IMG/VR virus record: IMGVR_UViG_3300025120_000391
Location: 1-28,493 of that record
From: a virus
Length of the DNA stretch: 28,493 nt
Reading direction: 5' to 3' (one strand)
Part shown: positions 7,581 through 16,952 of the stretch, one piece after another
How the letters are laid out: each line of letters begins with the position of its first letter
Numbering within the stretch: the stretch's first letter is position 1
Made by a program: the position numbers and the translations under genes
Notes under the pieces: generated by a model
Seen by the model: only the letters and a program-made list of their open reading frames with translations
Database searches by the model: none
Told to the model about the DNA's origin: nothing

Positions 7581-9860
7581 TTATTGATTATTAGCTTTTT
7601 CTATATCAGATTCTACTTTTTTCTTTTGGTCTTTTAAAGTTTTTTGAGCTTTTTCTTTTTGATATTGTTGAGCCATTTTTAAAGCGTTATTGTTGTATTG
7701 TTTTCCTTTTAACATTTCTTTAGACAGTTCATTATAAATACTTCCTTCACCATATTGCTTTTCAAACATTTGCCTTTCTTGCATGTTTTTCATTTTGTCA
7801 CGAACAAGTTGAGCGCCAGTTTCTTTATTTAACATAGCAACTTTAAAACTATCGTCAAACTTTCTTCTATTATAAATTTCATCAGCCCCCGCTGCTCTGT
7901 CAAACCTTTGTTGATTCATTCTACGTACTGCAGAGTCTTCTGCTCCTATTTGAGCGTATCTGTTTTGTAAAGTTCCTGCCGCTCTACCTAAATTGCCTAA
8001 AGCAACACCAGAAGAGCCACCGGCAAATCTTCTAATGTTTTTGACATCATAACCAAATCCACGTTCTGCAAGTTGTTTACGCAAGCCCATTTCTTCATTT
8101 GACAAGCCCATGTTTCTTTGCCTATACGCTTCGTCTGTATAAGCGTTAAACATTGCACCTTTTTCGTAAGTAGGAACTTCTGACATTGCACCTTTTAATC
8201 CCATTAAACCAACACCTATATCACTAGCCATTGATATTAAATTACCATACTTGTCAATGTTTCTATTTTCTAACATAGATAAATCAGGAGTAAACTCTTC
8301 TACTGTTTCAGAATCTTCTAATTGTTTGTTTATTTCAGCTAAAGTTTCTTCAAGTGCTTCTTTATCATAATATTGTTCTTTGCCTAAATTAACGTCTGTT
8401 GTTTCGTCTTCTAAATTATCAACTTCTGGAGAAACACCAACATCAAAAGTTACCTGACTTGTATCTAAAGAAGTTGTAGTATTGCTACCTATTTTTCCTT
8501 CTGTTTTTTGTTTTTTTAATTCTTCAGCTATGTAATTTTGAAAAGGTTCTGTTTTACTTATTTCATTATACTTTTTATCAAGAGCCTTAAAATCTTCATA
8601 TCTTTGTACTTGAGAATCACTTTTATAATCAAATTCTTTACTTCTTTGACCACCTGACCCTCCTCCTGGCAATTTACCGTAAGTGTAATTTGTTACATTT
8701 TTACGTATAGCATCTACTTCTTTATTAAAATCTTCTTGAGAACTTTTTATTTCTGTTAAATTAGATTTTGCTTTTTCTATATCGCTTTTAATTTGTTTTC
8801 TTTCTTCAGGAGTAGCGGTAATTATTTTTCCTTGTAAAGATTTTAATTGATTTTCTGTAAAAACTTTAGAGTCTTGTATGTTTTTTTGTATCAAAGGTAT
8901 TCTAGCTGTATTTTCATATACTTCGCCTATTACAGAATAATCTAAATCTGAATCCTCAAATTCTATTTCTGACTGTTCAAATATTTGTCTTGTTTTTTCT
9001 ACAGACTCTCTTGTTACACCATCTTCAGAAATTACATTATTAATTTCGTTTATAAATAATTTTGCTTTGTCATTCTGTTTTGTAGTCTGAACAGAGCCGT
9101 CTTCGTTGATTTTTATTTTATTATAAATGTTATCAGTTTCACCATCTTCAGTAGTTTTACTAGCAACAGAATATTTAGAATTTCCTATAGTAACAAGATT
9201 TATTGAAGGAACTCCGTCAATAGAATTAACACTAGATTTAGTGTACGTATTTAATAGTCTTTCTCTTTGATCTCCATCTTTATCTGTTGTTTTTAAATAA
9301 GCTACCCATTTTTTATCATCAGTAGAACTTCTTACATCAAGTTCAGGTTCAGCATCTAAATTAGTTTTATTGCTACCCGAAATGTAAGTAGAAGGGTCTA
9401 TATGAGTTTCTAATTGTGTACCTACCTCTCCGTTAAATACTCTATATTTAATGTGAGGACCTGTACCTGAACCAGAGCCTACTCCGTACCCACCTAAATC
9501 GTCTCCTCTTTTTACTCTTTTCCCAATTATGTTTTTTTGTTCTTCAGGAGTCATAGCATCTAAGTGCATGTATTGCGACCTCGTACCATCATCGTTTTTA
9601 ATTATAAGATAATAGCCACCCGATTTTTCTTTACCTGTATCTACTAATGTTGGAGAACCGTCTAAAGAAGCTACTTCTACAACACCGTCTGTTAAAGATA
9701 CAACTCTCTCATTGTCGGTAGTCATATCTATTCCTTTAGAATGCTGCCCTTCTCTATTTTTAAAATCTTTACCTCTTACACCGTAACCATCTGTAATATT
9801 TATAGTCCTATCTCCTATAGTAACTTTTTGTTGTTTTTTTAAAGTTTCTTCTTTAGGCAT
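7581..9860 (-). CDS. Virion protein with N-terminal degenerate M23 peptidase domain
   Basis: 759 residues. Residues ~20-150 look like an M23 (lysostaphin/LytM-type) peptidase fold: GYGVRG, then H40-SKGI-D44 (the HxxxD zinc pair), YMHLD at 96-100, VKRGDDLG at 115-122, and GPHIKYRV at 133-140. Active M23 enzymes have HxH at the last site; here it is H135-I-K137, so one zinc-ligand His is replaced by Lys. The domain may be inactive or bind the metal differently. Residues ~260-420 and ~510-550 are long charged helices. The C-terminal ~200 residues are Arg/Gln/Met-rich and helical, like ejection proteins. M23 domains in virion proteins normally cut peptidoglycan during DNA entry. Inference: an injected or tail-tip protein whose peptidase domain may now be structural. 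It is not a lysis endolysin, being far too long and placed among virion genes. Confidence 0.8.
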   Translation of the reverse strand: MPKEETLKKQQKVTIGDRTINITDGYGVRGKDFKNREGQHSKGIDMTTDNERVVSLTDGVVEVASLDGSPTLVDTGKEKSGGYYLIIKNDDGTRSQYMHLDAMTPEEQKNIIGKRVKRGDDLGGYGVGSGSGTGPHIKYRVFNGEVGTQLETHIDPSTYISGSNKTNLDAEPELDVRSSTDDKKWVAYLKTTDKDGDQRERLLNTYTKSSVNSIDGVPSINLVTIGNSKYSVASKTTEDGETDNIYNKIKINEDGSVQTTKQNDKAKLFINEINNVISEDGVTRESVEKTRQIFEQSEIEFEDSDLDYSVIGEVYENTARIPLIQKNIQDSKVFTENQLKSLQGKIITATPEERKQIKSDIEKAKSNLTEIKSSQEDFNKEVDAIRKNVTNYTYGKLPGGGSGGQRSKEFDYKSDSQVQRYEDFKALDKKYNEISKTEPFQNYIAEELKKQKTEGKIGSNTTTSLDTSQVTFDVGVSPEVDNLEDETTDVNLGKEQYYDKEALEETLAEINKQLEDSETVEEFTPDLSMLENRNIDKYGNLISMASDIGVGLMGLKGAMSEVPTYEKGAMFNAYTDEAYRQRNMGLSNEEMGLRKQLAERGFGYDVKNIRRFAGGSSGVALGNLGRAAGTLQNRYAQIGAEDSAVRRMNQQRFDRAAGADEIYNRRKFDDSFKVAMLNKETGAQLVRDKMKNMQERQMFEKQYGEGSIYNELSKEMLKGKQYNNNALKMAQQYQKEKAQKTLKDQKKKVESDIEKANNQ

Positions 9861-9871
9861 ATCTTAATATT

Positions 9872-10705
9872 TTATAATAAATTAAATCTTGACTGTGCAA
9901 GTTTTTGATTTTCTAGTTTTTCAACTTCATCTTCAGCAGCTTGTGTATAATTTTTTTGAGCAGCGACCAACTCTAAACCACTACTGGCAACACCGCCCGC
10001 TAAAGGTATTTTGTCTAATAAATTAGATGCTTGACCTAATCTTTTTTGACGTTTTGCTTTTTTCATTAATTTTTTGTCTTCATTATCAAGCTCATTAAAA
10101 CTAAACCCTCTTTCTTCATATTTATCCATGTTAAGAGTTCCGTCATCATTTTCATCATTACCAATAGAATTTATTAATTCTGAATTGCTTTTATTTCCTA
10201 GTATATTATCAGCTCCTAAATCTAAAGTTTGCTTGGCTAAATCTGTACCTTCTGAATCTAGCATTTTTGTTAAATTACTACCTGCTGTACTTGTAGCTAT
10301 ATCTCTACCTCCACCTATTCCACCACCTTCAATCATGCTAGACCCTGCTTTTTTTGCAGCACCTATTCCACCGCCAACTCCTAATGTTAATCCAAGTTTA
10401 GCGACTTCGTATAAAAATTTACCTTTTGACAATCCTGCACTCATCCATTCGTCATCCGTTTCTTTCATAACGGTGTTAGCGTCAGTACCTTTTGTTAATT
10501 TTTTAGCTACATTTCTGCCAATTAAATTAGACGCTACTCCTATGTTCGGTAAAAAACTTTTTGCTTTTCCCCAAGCGTTTCTTTCTCCCGTATCTTTATA
10601 GCCCATTACAGCTAAAGCATTTTTTTTCCAACCCTTAACCTTTGTCATGCCTGGCGCAGGTTCTAAATGTCTAGGTAATTCTCTTGTGTCTTGAAATATA
10701 GCCAT
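9872..10705 (-). CDS. Glycine-rich probable virion protein (277 aa)
   Basis: 277 residues, unrecognised. It starts 2 bases after the muzzle-like gene ends. It has a basic N-terminus (KVKGWKKNALAVMGYK near residues 22-37) and a hydrophobic Gly-rich stretch near residues 105-120 (LGLTLGVGGGIGAA) long enough to enter a membrane. An acidic Asn/Asp segment around 175-210 follows, then a basic helix (KKLMKKAKRQKR) and a C-terminal coiled-coil-like end (AEDEVEKLENQKLAQ). Placement between the muzzle and M23-type proteins suggests an internal virion or ejection component; the Gly-rich segment would fit a membrane-penetrating role. That function is inference only. Confidence 0.7.
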   Translation of the reverse strand: MAIFQDTRELPRHLEPAPGMTKVKGWKKNALAVMGYKDTGERNAWGKAKSFLPNIGVASNLIGRNVAKKLTKGTDANTVMKETDDEWMSAGLSKGKFLYEVAKLGLTLGVGGGIGAAKKAGSSMIEGGGIGGGRDIATSTAGSNLTKMLDSEGTDLAKQTLDLGADNILGNKSNSELINSIGNDENDDGTLNMDKYEERGFSFNELDNEDKKLMKKAKRQKRLGQASNLLDKIPLAGGVASSGLELVAAQKNYTQAAEDEVEKLENQKLAQSRFNLL

Positions 10706-10707
10706 GA

Positions 10708-13700
10708 TTATTTTCTGTTAGAAAGTCTGTAATGATTTATTAAGTTATCAATTTTAATTGAATAGCTTGTGTTGTTTTGAAATTCAAAAATCATAGATAG
10801 CCACCTACCTCTCATACGGTCTAATTGATTTTGAGTTCTAATCGGCATTCTAAAGTTGTCTTCTAAAAACCTTACTCTTGTGTCTGATTGAACATCATAA
10901 AAATGTTTTTGTTGTTCTGTAGAGAAAATAAATTTACTCATCTTATCAACGCCTTGCTTATTAACTGCTACCCTTACGTTATCAAACAATTTAGAAAATT
11001 CACCTTGATCACTAACTGTAACTTTTAAACTTGTTTTCCAATTTTGACCATAATAATTAGCGTGTAATTCATTTTTGCCATGAACATAATATTTTTTAGG
11101 TTCAAGACTAGCCTGCTCACTAATTAAAAATTTATTATGAGAAATGTAAAAGTTAGGTTTAAAAGAATGAAATTGACTAAATGACTCTATGTATTCAGAA
11201 TAAACTACTGTTGCCCTAAAAGGCGTTATTTTGCTTTTATCAGTCAATAATGTGTATGACCAAACATCTGTGCTTGAATCTCTGTAAAACATATAGTTTT
11301 CACCCGGTTGTATTAAAACTAATCCGCTACTACCAGAACCTATATACTGTTTAACACCCATTGCATTAGATGTACTTTTTAAAGAAATATATTGTATAAT
11401 ATTAGTATTGTTTCCAAATTGACTATTACCCGCTGGCAAAGCTATTCCTTGTAAAACACCTGAAACGCCTTGCCAATTAATAAATACTGTTTCGTTATTA
11501 CCGTAATAAAACTCATTGTCAATTAAATCAGAGTTAATAGTAATTCCGTAATTAATACTAAAATATTCGTCTCTATTAAAAGTCCACAAGACTTCTCTAT
11601 CTTTAGAATTCCAAACTCCTAGTATTCCATTGTTATTAATTGGGTTGTCTTTATTTAAAAAGAAAGAAGATTCTTTTGCAAAGAAATAATGCATGCCTCT
11701 TAAATCAGAAAGATAACTTAATCCATCTTGAGCAAAACGCATTGCTTTTCCATTATAAACATCTATCCAATAAAATGCTTTTCCTGTGTTTACTAAAGAC
11801 CATTGGTTTTGATTACCAACAGAAGTTGATACATAATCAACACCATCTAATGCCGGACCTATACCAGTTGTTAAAGATTGAGTTGTTTCACTTTCTAAAG
11901 CTGCTCTATCAAACGCTCTAAGCCTACCAAATCCGGTTTCTTGAAAAGAATAAATTTGATTAAACAAAAAACTTGAGCTTGTAATTGGACCGTATACACC
12001 TTTTAAATCTTGAAATTTATTTACTTCAAACTGTCGCCAAGTATCAATAGGGTCGCCATAATATTTAGTTTTTGTATGCCTCCATCTAATAGGAAATTCA
12101 TTAATACTATCAAAATCTATAGGTTTTCCAGTAAAGAAAGTTGTTAATTCGCTAAAATTTATAACGTCATTATAATTAAAAATTTCTAAACGATTATTAG
12201 TTGAAGACGTATAAAACAAACCATTTGTCCAAATACTAGGAGTACCTCCAGGTCTAATACTAACATCAGTATACATTCTTTCTGGGTTTGTATTTGATTG
12301 TCTTAAGCTGTAATTATTTTCACTTTCTAAAGGAAAAACAATTCCATATCCAACTCCCGAATTACCGCTTGCCCCACTTCGTATTCTAGGATAAATTCTA
12401 GCAAATCCAAAATAATTTAAATAACAATCTCCGCCAAAAATTTCAATTTGATTATAAATATTACTAGAAGGAGTTGTAAAAGCGGTATTATTTATTGGTT
12501 GAAAATGACCTGTTGAATAAAAAATAGTTTCAGACAAACTACTAGCTGTTAAACCTCCATAAGCAGTTTCTGCTATGTTATCTCCATTTCTAGTGTAATT
12601 GCATATTAAAGCTCCTGATTGAGTTCCAGTAGTTAGAGTAGAGCCGCTATTATAGTTAAAAGCGCAAGAATGAGAATCAGACGTTAAACCTCCGGTAAAA
12701 TCTAAATGCCTATATAAAATACTATTTGGTTTTCCACCGCCTGCAAATTCTGTGCTATTCCCATAGCCTTCGGTATTAGGCGCACTGTCAGTTTCAAATT
12801 GTGTTGCATTATCAAAGTCAGTAGAGCCTCTATAATTTGGTAAAGATTGATTAATATTTAAATTATATTGATGTGTTATTTTAGCTGTCATTCCGTATGA
12901 AGGACGAATTTCTGCAAAAGTACCAGATACATTATTGTGATAATTATTAAAAGTTCTATACCATTTAGTAATCATTACGGCATTATCATCACCATTAGGG
13001 TTTTGGTCTAAAAATGTATAATTTGGACGATTAAATGAGTTGTCACCGGCATTGCACTGTTTATAGCAAGAGCCAACAATTTTTAATCTGTCACTATTAG
13101 TAACAACTGGCAAATTATTTGCAACATCAAAATCTACATCAGGAGCGTGTAAAATACAATCATTAGGTTTTATCCTAAATTTTTGACCGTTACTTCCTTT
13201 TATGCCAAACAGTTCAAATTCACCCGGATAACTTCCTGCCGCCCCTATTCTCATATGGCTTACCGGCCAAGGTCTTGTTCTTCCATCATCAGGATCAAAT
13301 GTGTTTGGCAATATCAAGCCTTGATGTAGTATTGATTTATTTCTATCTGTTCTAACAATAGAAAATCCGCTAATTCTATCTGCAATACCTGACAAATCTA
13401 AACCTCCAACTTCAATACCCATTATTCTAAGGTCTGAATAACCTGTATTATAATAACTTGTATTATTAATTAAATAGTCGGACAATAAATTTGTGTTATG
13501 AAAATCATTAGTAGGTACAGCAGGCTGTGTTAAAATTGCACTTCTTTGTCTTATAGTGCCATCTTGTTTTAATCTACGCCACTCATAAGATGTACTATAT
13601 TGATCTGGAAATAAAAAATCAGCTAAATGAAAAGCAAAATACGGATTTCCAACTTTATCGTAAAAAACAATACCAAATCTATAAACTTCACCACGAAAAT

Positions 13701-15030
13701 AACCGGTAAATAAATGCTCTACTTGTGTTCCGTTATAATTAGCGTAATCATTTTTTATACTATAAGTTTCTAAACTTGATTGATTTAATCTTTTGTTTGT
13801 AGTTACGTCTGTCCAGTCTTGGTCACGAACAAGAGGTGGTTGAGCTCCGACTGAGTCATAATTTTGATTGTTAGGTTTATGCTTATCGGAAGGCATATCT
13901 CTAAACTTAGGGCTAATTGTTAAGTCTACTAAAACCGCTTCTATTTCTTCGTCTGTAATAGACAATCTATTTTCGTTAATGTTTCCATAATACAAAACAT
14001 TGTCTTTAATATCTAATGTCTTTGCCGAGCTAACTGCTTGAAACTTTTCAGCTATAGTTGCTGCTACAACAGGTACACCATCATTAGAAGTGTGTTCAAA
14101 AGTCATTGTAGAGCCAGTTATTTCTGTTCTTAAAAAAATATTTGAAGAGTCTACAACTGTGGTTGTTTTAGAGTATAAATAAACAATTTCTATTCTTTTG
14201 TAATTTACATCTATACCTTTAATTTCTATTTTGATACCTTTTGATGAAGACTCACCAGAGCCTTCCATTTCATAACGAGGGGAATTGTCTCCATCAACAA
14301 CATCAGAAGTAACAAATATTTTTTTAGTAGGAATTGTCCAAGGAGTTACATATCCGTCAATTGTTAGCAATCTATAAGCATATTGATAAACACCCGTTAA
14401 TAAACTACCAGCAATATTTTCTACAAATTTTACTATACCAATATTAAAATCAGGTTGACTATTTATATTGTGTACAGATGTAGTTACTGTAGAGTATGCG
14501 TTTACATTATTTTTTGACAATCCAGTTGTTACATCATATTTAAAAGTATAAACACGTGGAGGATTAGATTTTGGAGTTGTTTTTTTTATCCCATCAACCC
14601 AATAAACTCTAATTTTTTCATTATTTTCATATAAAAATCTAGCGCATATTTCATTTTCTGGATTAAAACTTAATTTATTTGTATCAAGAGTATCATTAAA
14701 TAAAGTTTTATAAGTTCCTTGACCATCTTTATCAGTTCCAAGTATTCCGATTTCAGAAGCAGACAAATCTTCTTTAACAGAAAATATAATTTTTATATTA
14801 CCATCACCACAATAACCTATAGGAGCGTACCTTTCAGTATCATTACCGCTGTTTCCATTTAAAGTAAATGTAAGTTTATTACCATTGTCTTCTACCCAAT
14901 CAAGTGTTCCCCTTTTGTTAAACATTAACCGACCATTAATGTTGTCAACCATAGATGACGAGTTAACATTAGTTGGGTCGTAATCTCTATTTAAACCTTT
15001 GCTAAATGTGTTTTTACTAATCTGCCCCAT
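10708..15030 (-). CDS. Tail muzzle/stabilisation protein, crAss-like (1440 aa)
   Basis: At 1440 residues this is the longest complete gene in the window. The N-terminus (MGQISKNTFSKGLNRDYDP) has the F.kGL..D..P pattern I associate with the crAss-like tail stabilisation or muzzle protein, which extends the short tail nozzle. The rest is Asn/Ser/Thr/Tyr/Gly-rich with many predicted beta strands, typical of a large beta-propeller/nozzle protein. There is no enzyme motif, transmembrane segment or signal peptide. Its ATG overlaps the stop of the upstream ring-like gene as TAATG, so the two are coupled. Position after the ring proteins matches the neck-to-tail order of short-tailed phages, equivalent in role to T7 gp12 or P22 gp10. 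A receptor-binding function for parts of it is possible but not shown. Confidence 0.85.
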   Translation of the reverse strand: MGQISKNTFSKGLNRDYDPTNVNSSSMVDNINGRLMFNKRGTLDWVEDNGNKLTFTLNGNSGNDTERYAPIGYCGDGNIKIIFSVKEDLSASEIGILGTDKDGQGTYKTLFNDTLDTNKLSFNPENEICARFLYENNEKIRVYWVDGIKKTTPKSNPPRVYTFKYDVTTGLSKNNVNAYSTVTTSVHNINSQPDFNIGIVKFVENIAGSLLTGVYQYAYRLLTIDGYVTPWTIPTKKIFVTSDVVDGDNSPRYEMEGSGESSSKGIKIEIKGIDVNYKRIEIVYLYSKTTTVVDSSNIFLRTEITGSTMTFEHTSNDGVPVVAATIAEKFQAVSSAKTLDIKDNVLYYGNINENRLSITDEEIEAVLVDLTISPKFRDMPSDKHKPNNQNYDSVGAQPPLVRDQDWTDVTTNKRLNQSSLETYSIKNDYANYNGTQVEHLFTGYFRGEVYRFGIVFYDKVGNPYFAFHLADFLFPDQYSTSYEWRRLKQDGTIRQRSAILTQPAVPTNDFHNTNLLSDYLINNTSYYNTGYSDLRIMGIEVGGLDLSGIADRISGFSIVRTDRNKSILHQGLILPNTFDPDDGRTRPWPVSHMRIGAAGSYPGEFELFGIKGSNGQKFRIKPNDCILHAPDVDFDVANNLPVVTNSDRLKIVGSCYKQCNAGDNSFNRPNYTFLDQNPNGDDNAVMITKWYRTFNNYHNNVSGTFAEIRPSYGMTAKITHQYNLNINQSLPNYRGSTDFDNATQFETDSAPNTEGYGNSTEFAGGGKPNSILYRHLDFTGGLTSDSHSCAFNYNSGSTLTTGTQSGALICNYTRNGDNIAETAYGGLTASSLSETIFYSTGHFQPINNTAFTTPSSNIYNQIEIFGGDCYLNYFGFARIYPRIRSGASGNSGVGYGIVFPLESENNYSLRQSNTNPERMYTDVSIRPGGTPSIWTNGLFYTSSTNNRLEIFNYNDVINFSELTTFFTGKPIDFDSINEFPIRWRHTKTKYYGDPIDTWRQFEVNKFQDLKGVYGPITSSSFLFNQIYSFQETGFGRLRAFDRAALESETTQSLTTGIGPALDGVDYVSTSVGNQNQWSLVNTGKAFYWIDVYNGKAMRFAQDGLSYLSDLRGMHYFFAKESSFFLNKDNPINNNGILGVWNSKDREVLWTFNRDEYFSINYGITINSDLIDNEFYYGNNETVFINWQGVSGVLQGIALPAGNSQFGNNTNIIQYISLKSTSNAMGVKQYIGSGSSGLVLIQPGENYMFYRDSSTDVWSYTLLTDKSKITPFRATVVYSEYIESFSQFHSFKPNFYISHNKFLISEQASLEPKKYYVHGKNELHANYYGQNWKTSLKVTVSDQGEFSKLFDNVRVAVNKQGVDKMSKFIFSTEQQKHFYDVQSDTRVRFLEDNFRMPIRTQNQLDRMRGRWLSMIFEFQNNTSYSIKIDNLINHYRLSNRK

Positions 15031-15749
15031 TAAAAATATTTTTTGTTAGGTAAAGGTAATAGTTGATTAAACATGTTTGCAAGATATTCTAATTTAGCAG
15101 GACTAGGCATTTCGTCATTACCTCTTGCTTGAGCGCATAGGTAATACCACCTTGATTCTAACTCTTTATAAACATGATGAGGTATTTTACCGTTGTAGTA
15201 CTCTACAGATTTACATCTCCACATTAAATATTGAGAAACAGCCAACTCATGACTTTTAGAAATTAAAGGAAATCCTTCTTTGTCTATAGCAACACCTTGA
15301 TAGCTAATCCCAATTTCACTAATGTCTTTACTGTTTACGTATATGTATCTGTTTTTTAAACTAAAAACTAAATTATACGTGCTACCTGAATTTGCTTGCC
15401 TTGTGTTAGCGTTATTTAGTTTTGCGGACGATATGCTTGCTAAGTGCACAGAACCTCCGTTAGACTCGCTCTTATTAAACATAGAGAAGTTTTTATCACT
15501 AAACTCTATTTCTGTATCGTAATGTTTTAAACTAACTAATGATACGCAGTCATCGGGCAAGCAAGCTTTCATGTTTTTGACCGGTATTAAACATTCTTTA
15601 TGTATATATGAATTTTCAGTTCCAATTAAATTCTCAGCTTCAACAGACCACCTTGCAAAATCATCTATATACTGATTAACACTTTTTAAACCTAAATTAC
15701 CGGCTACATCACCAATAATTCTTCTTATAGAAATTTTGTCGCTATTCAT
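15030..15749 (-). CDS. Ring/tail-tubular-like neck protein (239 aa)
   Basis: 239 residues directly upstream of, and TAATG-coupled to, the muzzle-like gene. The N-terminal ~45 residues (ISIRRIIGDVAGNLGLKSVNQYIDDFARW) are helical, as in gatekeeper/tail-tubular adaptors. The middle is beta-rich, and the C-terminus has two helices (ELAVSQYLMWRCKSVEYY and VYKELESRWYYLCAQARG). Helix-beta-helix layout and size suit the ring proteins between portal and tail in crAss-like phages and T7 gp11/P22 gp4-type proteins. No catalytic residues seen. Inference from order and fold character: the last ring before the muzzle. Confidence 0.75.
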   Translation of the reverse strand: MNSDKISIRRIIGDVAGNLGLKSVNQYIDDFARWSVEAENLIGTENSYIHKECLIPVKNMKACLPDDCVSLVSLKHYDTEIEFSDKNFSMFNKSESNGGSVHLASISSAKLNNANTRQANSGSTYNLVFSLKNRYIYVNSKDISEIGISYQGVAIDKEGFPLISKSHELAVSQYLMWRCKSVEYYNGKIPHHVYKELESRWYYLCAQARGNDEMPSPAKLEYLANMFNQLLPLPNKKYF

Positions 15750-15757
15750 GTTTTTTT

Positions 15758-16201
15758 CTATTCTGTAAAATCAGCATACTCATAACCTCTATTGACTTGC
15801 TTCATCATTTTTTTAGTTTGAGTAGGGCTTAACTTTACGTTTATATTTTTCCACTTATCAGGTCTAAACCAATACAATTCATGCCAATATCCTTTTGTGT
15901 AAAACTCATCAACATTATCTGGTTTATAATATCTTTGTTTTTTGTTATTTCTTTTTTTTATAATTCTTAGACCTCCAAACTTATTAGGTAGTTTATACTC
16001 AAAACCTATTATTGTGTAATCTAATATAAATTTTAAATAAGGTTTTACTATATTTCTAAACTCTCTAAATGTAATTGTGCGTTTATTTAAGTATGGTCTT
16101 TTAGCAAGTTCTCTTTCTATTTCTTTAATAGCTTCTTCATAAACACCAATTAGCGTTACACGATTATTTTTATCCAATCTTTTGATTGTCTTTTCTTGCA
16201 T
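15758..16201 (-). CDS. Conserved neck-module protein, basic (147 aa)
   Basis: 147 residues, basic and aromatic-rich. It contains RTITFREFRNIVKPYLKFIL followed by a Gly-Phe-Glu and Leu-Pro turn (GFEYKLPNKFGGLRIIK), a pattern I have seen in small proteins of crAss-like virion blocks, then Trp/Tyr-rich WHELYWFRPDKW. It has no signal peptide or membrane segment. Its start lies inside the end of the upstream ring gene (32-base overlap), which points to tight co-expression. It is probably a minor neck or assembly protein; a DNA-binding role is an alternative given the charge. Exact function unknown. Confidence 0.7.
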   Translation of the reverse strand: MQEKTIKRLDKNNRVTLIGVYEEAIKEIERELAKRPYLNKRTITFREFRNIVKPYLKFILDYTIIGFEYKLPNKFGGLRIIKKRNNKKQRYYKPDNVDEFYTKGYWHELYWFRPDKWKNINVKLSPTQTKKMMKQVNRGYEYADFTE

Positions 16202-16868
16202 TGTTTAATTCATCATTTACAGCCGATTCAGTAAACTGTAATTCTTTTTGTAAAATATTTGTTAATACATAAACGTATAAATTAAGAGGAAGAGGATATT
16301 CACTTGTAGCGTCATTAAAACACGTAGGCTTACAACCTGCAACTGCATATTGATCTACTTTTGTTGGATTTTCAAAAACACCTCTTATATTTACATACTC
16401 TAATCCTATGTCAGTATTATTTAATTCAAAATACATATTATTGCCAATCATTGTTACTCTTGACATCATTTTTCCAAATTGAGTAGCAGATTTAAAATAA
16501 TCTGTATCTGCATTACCTAAAATAAAAGGCTCTCTTTTGTCAATTTTACCAACAAAAACTACGGCTCTGTCTTTAGGGAAATCTACAAATTTAGGTACTG
16601 TTACTTTTTTTATTTTGCAACCCCAAGAAACAGTAGGACAGTTAGAGTCAGTAGCATCTACTTCTACTAATGGAACAATACCTAAGTCTTGCACCATTTG
16701 CGGGTGTATGTCTTTTCCGTAATTAGTAGTTTGTAGTATTCCTTCTGCACGATAATATTCTATCCAAAACTTAATTTGAGATATAGTTAACAAGTCATCG
16801 TCAGAATTACCTTGACCATTACGTGCTATATTTTTAATATTGTATGCTAATTCATTCAATGTTGCCAT
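16170..16868 (-). CDS. crAss-like ring/connector protein (232 aa)
   Basis: 232 residues with a strongly recognisable crAss-like N-terminus: MATLNELAYNIKNIARNG, then DDLLTISQIKFWIEYYRA and VQDLGIVPLVEVD. Four cysteines lie as C77-x6-C84 and C179-x3-C183, possibly metal ligands or structural cysteines. The two outer regions are helical and the middle beta-rich, as for proteins forming dodecameric rings under the portal. It is the first gene after the hairpin terminator at 16885-16918, so part of its expression must come from read-through or a promoter close to its start. Ring function is by family recognition and position. Confidence 0.8.
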   Translation of the reverse strand: MATLNELAYNIKNIARNGQGNSDDDLLTISQIKFWIEYYRAEGILQTTNYGKDIHPQMVQDLGIVPLVEVDATDSNCPTVSWGCKIKKVTVPKFVDFPKDRAVVFVGKIDKREPFILGNADTDYFKSATQFGKMMSRVTMIGNNMYFELNNTDIGLEYVNIRGVFENPTKVDQYAVAGCKPTCFNDATSEYPLPLNLYVYVLTNILQKELQFTESAVNDELNNARKDNQKIG

Positions 16869-16884
16869 GCTTTCAAATTTAATA

Positions 16885-16918
16885 AAAAAAAGCTCGCTAT
16901 AAACTGCGAGCTTTTTTT
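16885..16918 (-). terminator. Symmetrical intrinsic terminator inside the late block
   Basis: Two arms, 16885-16897 (seven A then GCTCGC) and 16906-16918 (GCGAGC then seven T), are perfect 13-base complements around an 8-base loop. Flanking A and T runs give a U-tract on either strand. On the minus strand it follows the 236-residue head-associated gene by about 35 bases and precedes the ring-protein ATG by about 17. It probably reduces transcription from the abundant capsid-side genes into the neck and tail genes. Confidence 0.85.
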
Positions 16919-16952
16919 AAATTATTATTGATTTGCTCTTTAAAAATTAATT

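Noticed and set aside
7581-9860. Endolysin for host lysis
   Set aside because: The M23-like domain is degenerate, the protein is 759 residues with long helical regions, and it sits among internal virion genes rather than with a holin.
10074-10601. 175-residue plus-strand open frame
   Set aside because: Ser/Pro-rich antisense shadow of the glycine-rich virion gene at 9872-10705.
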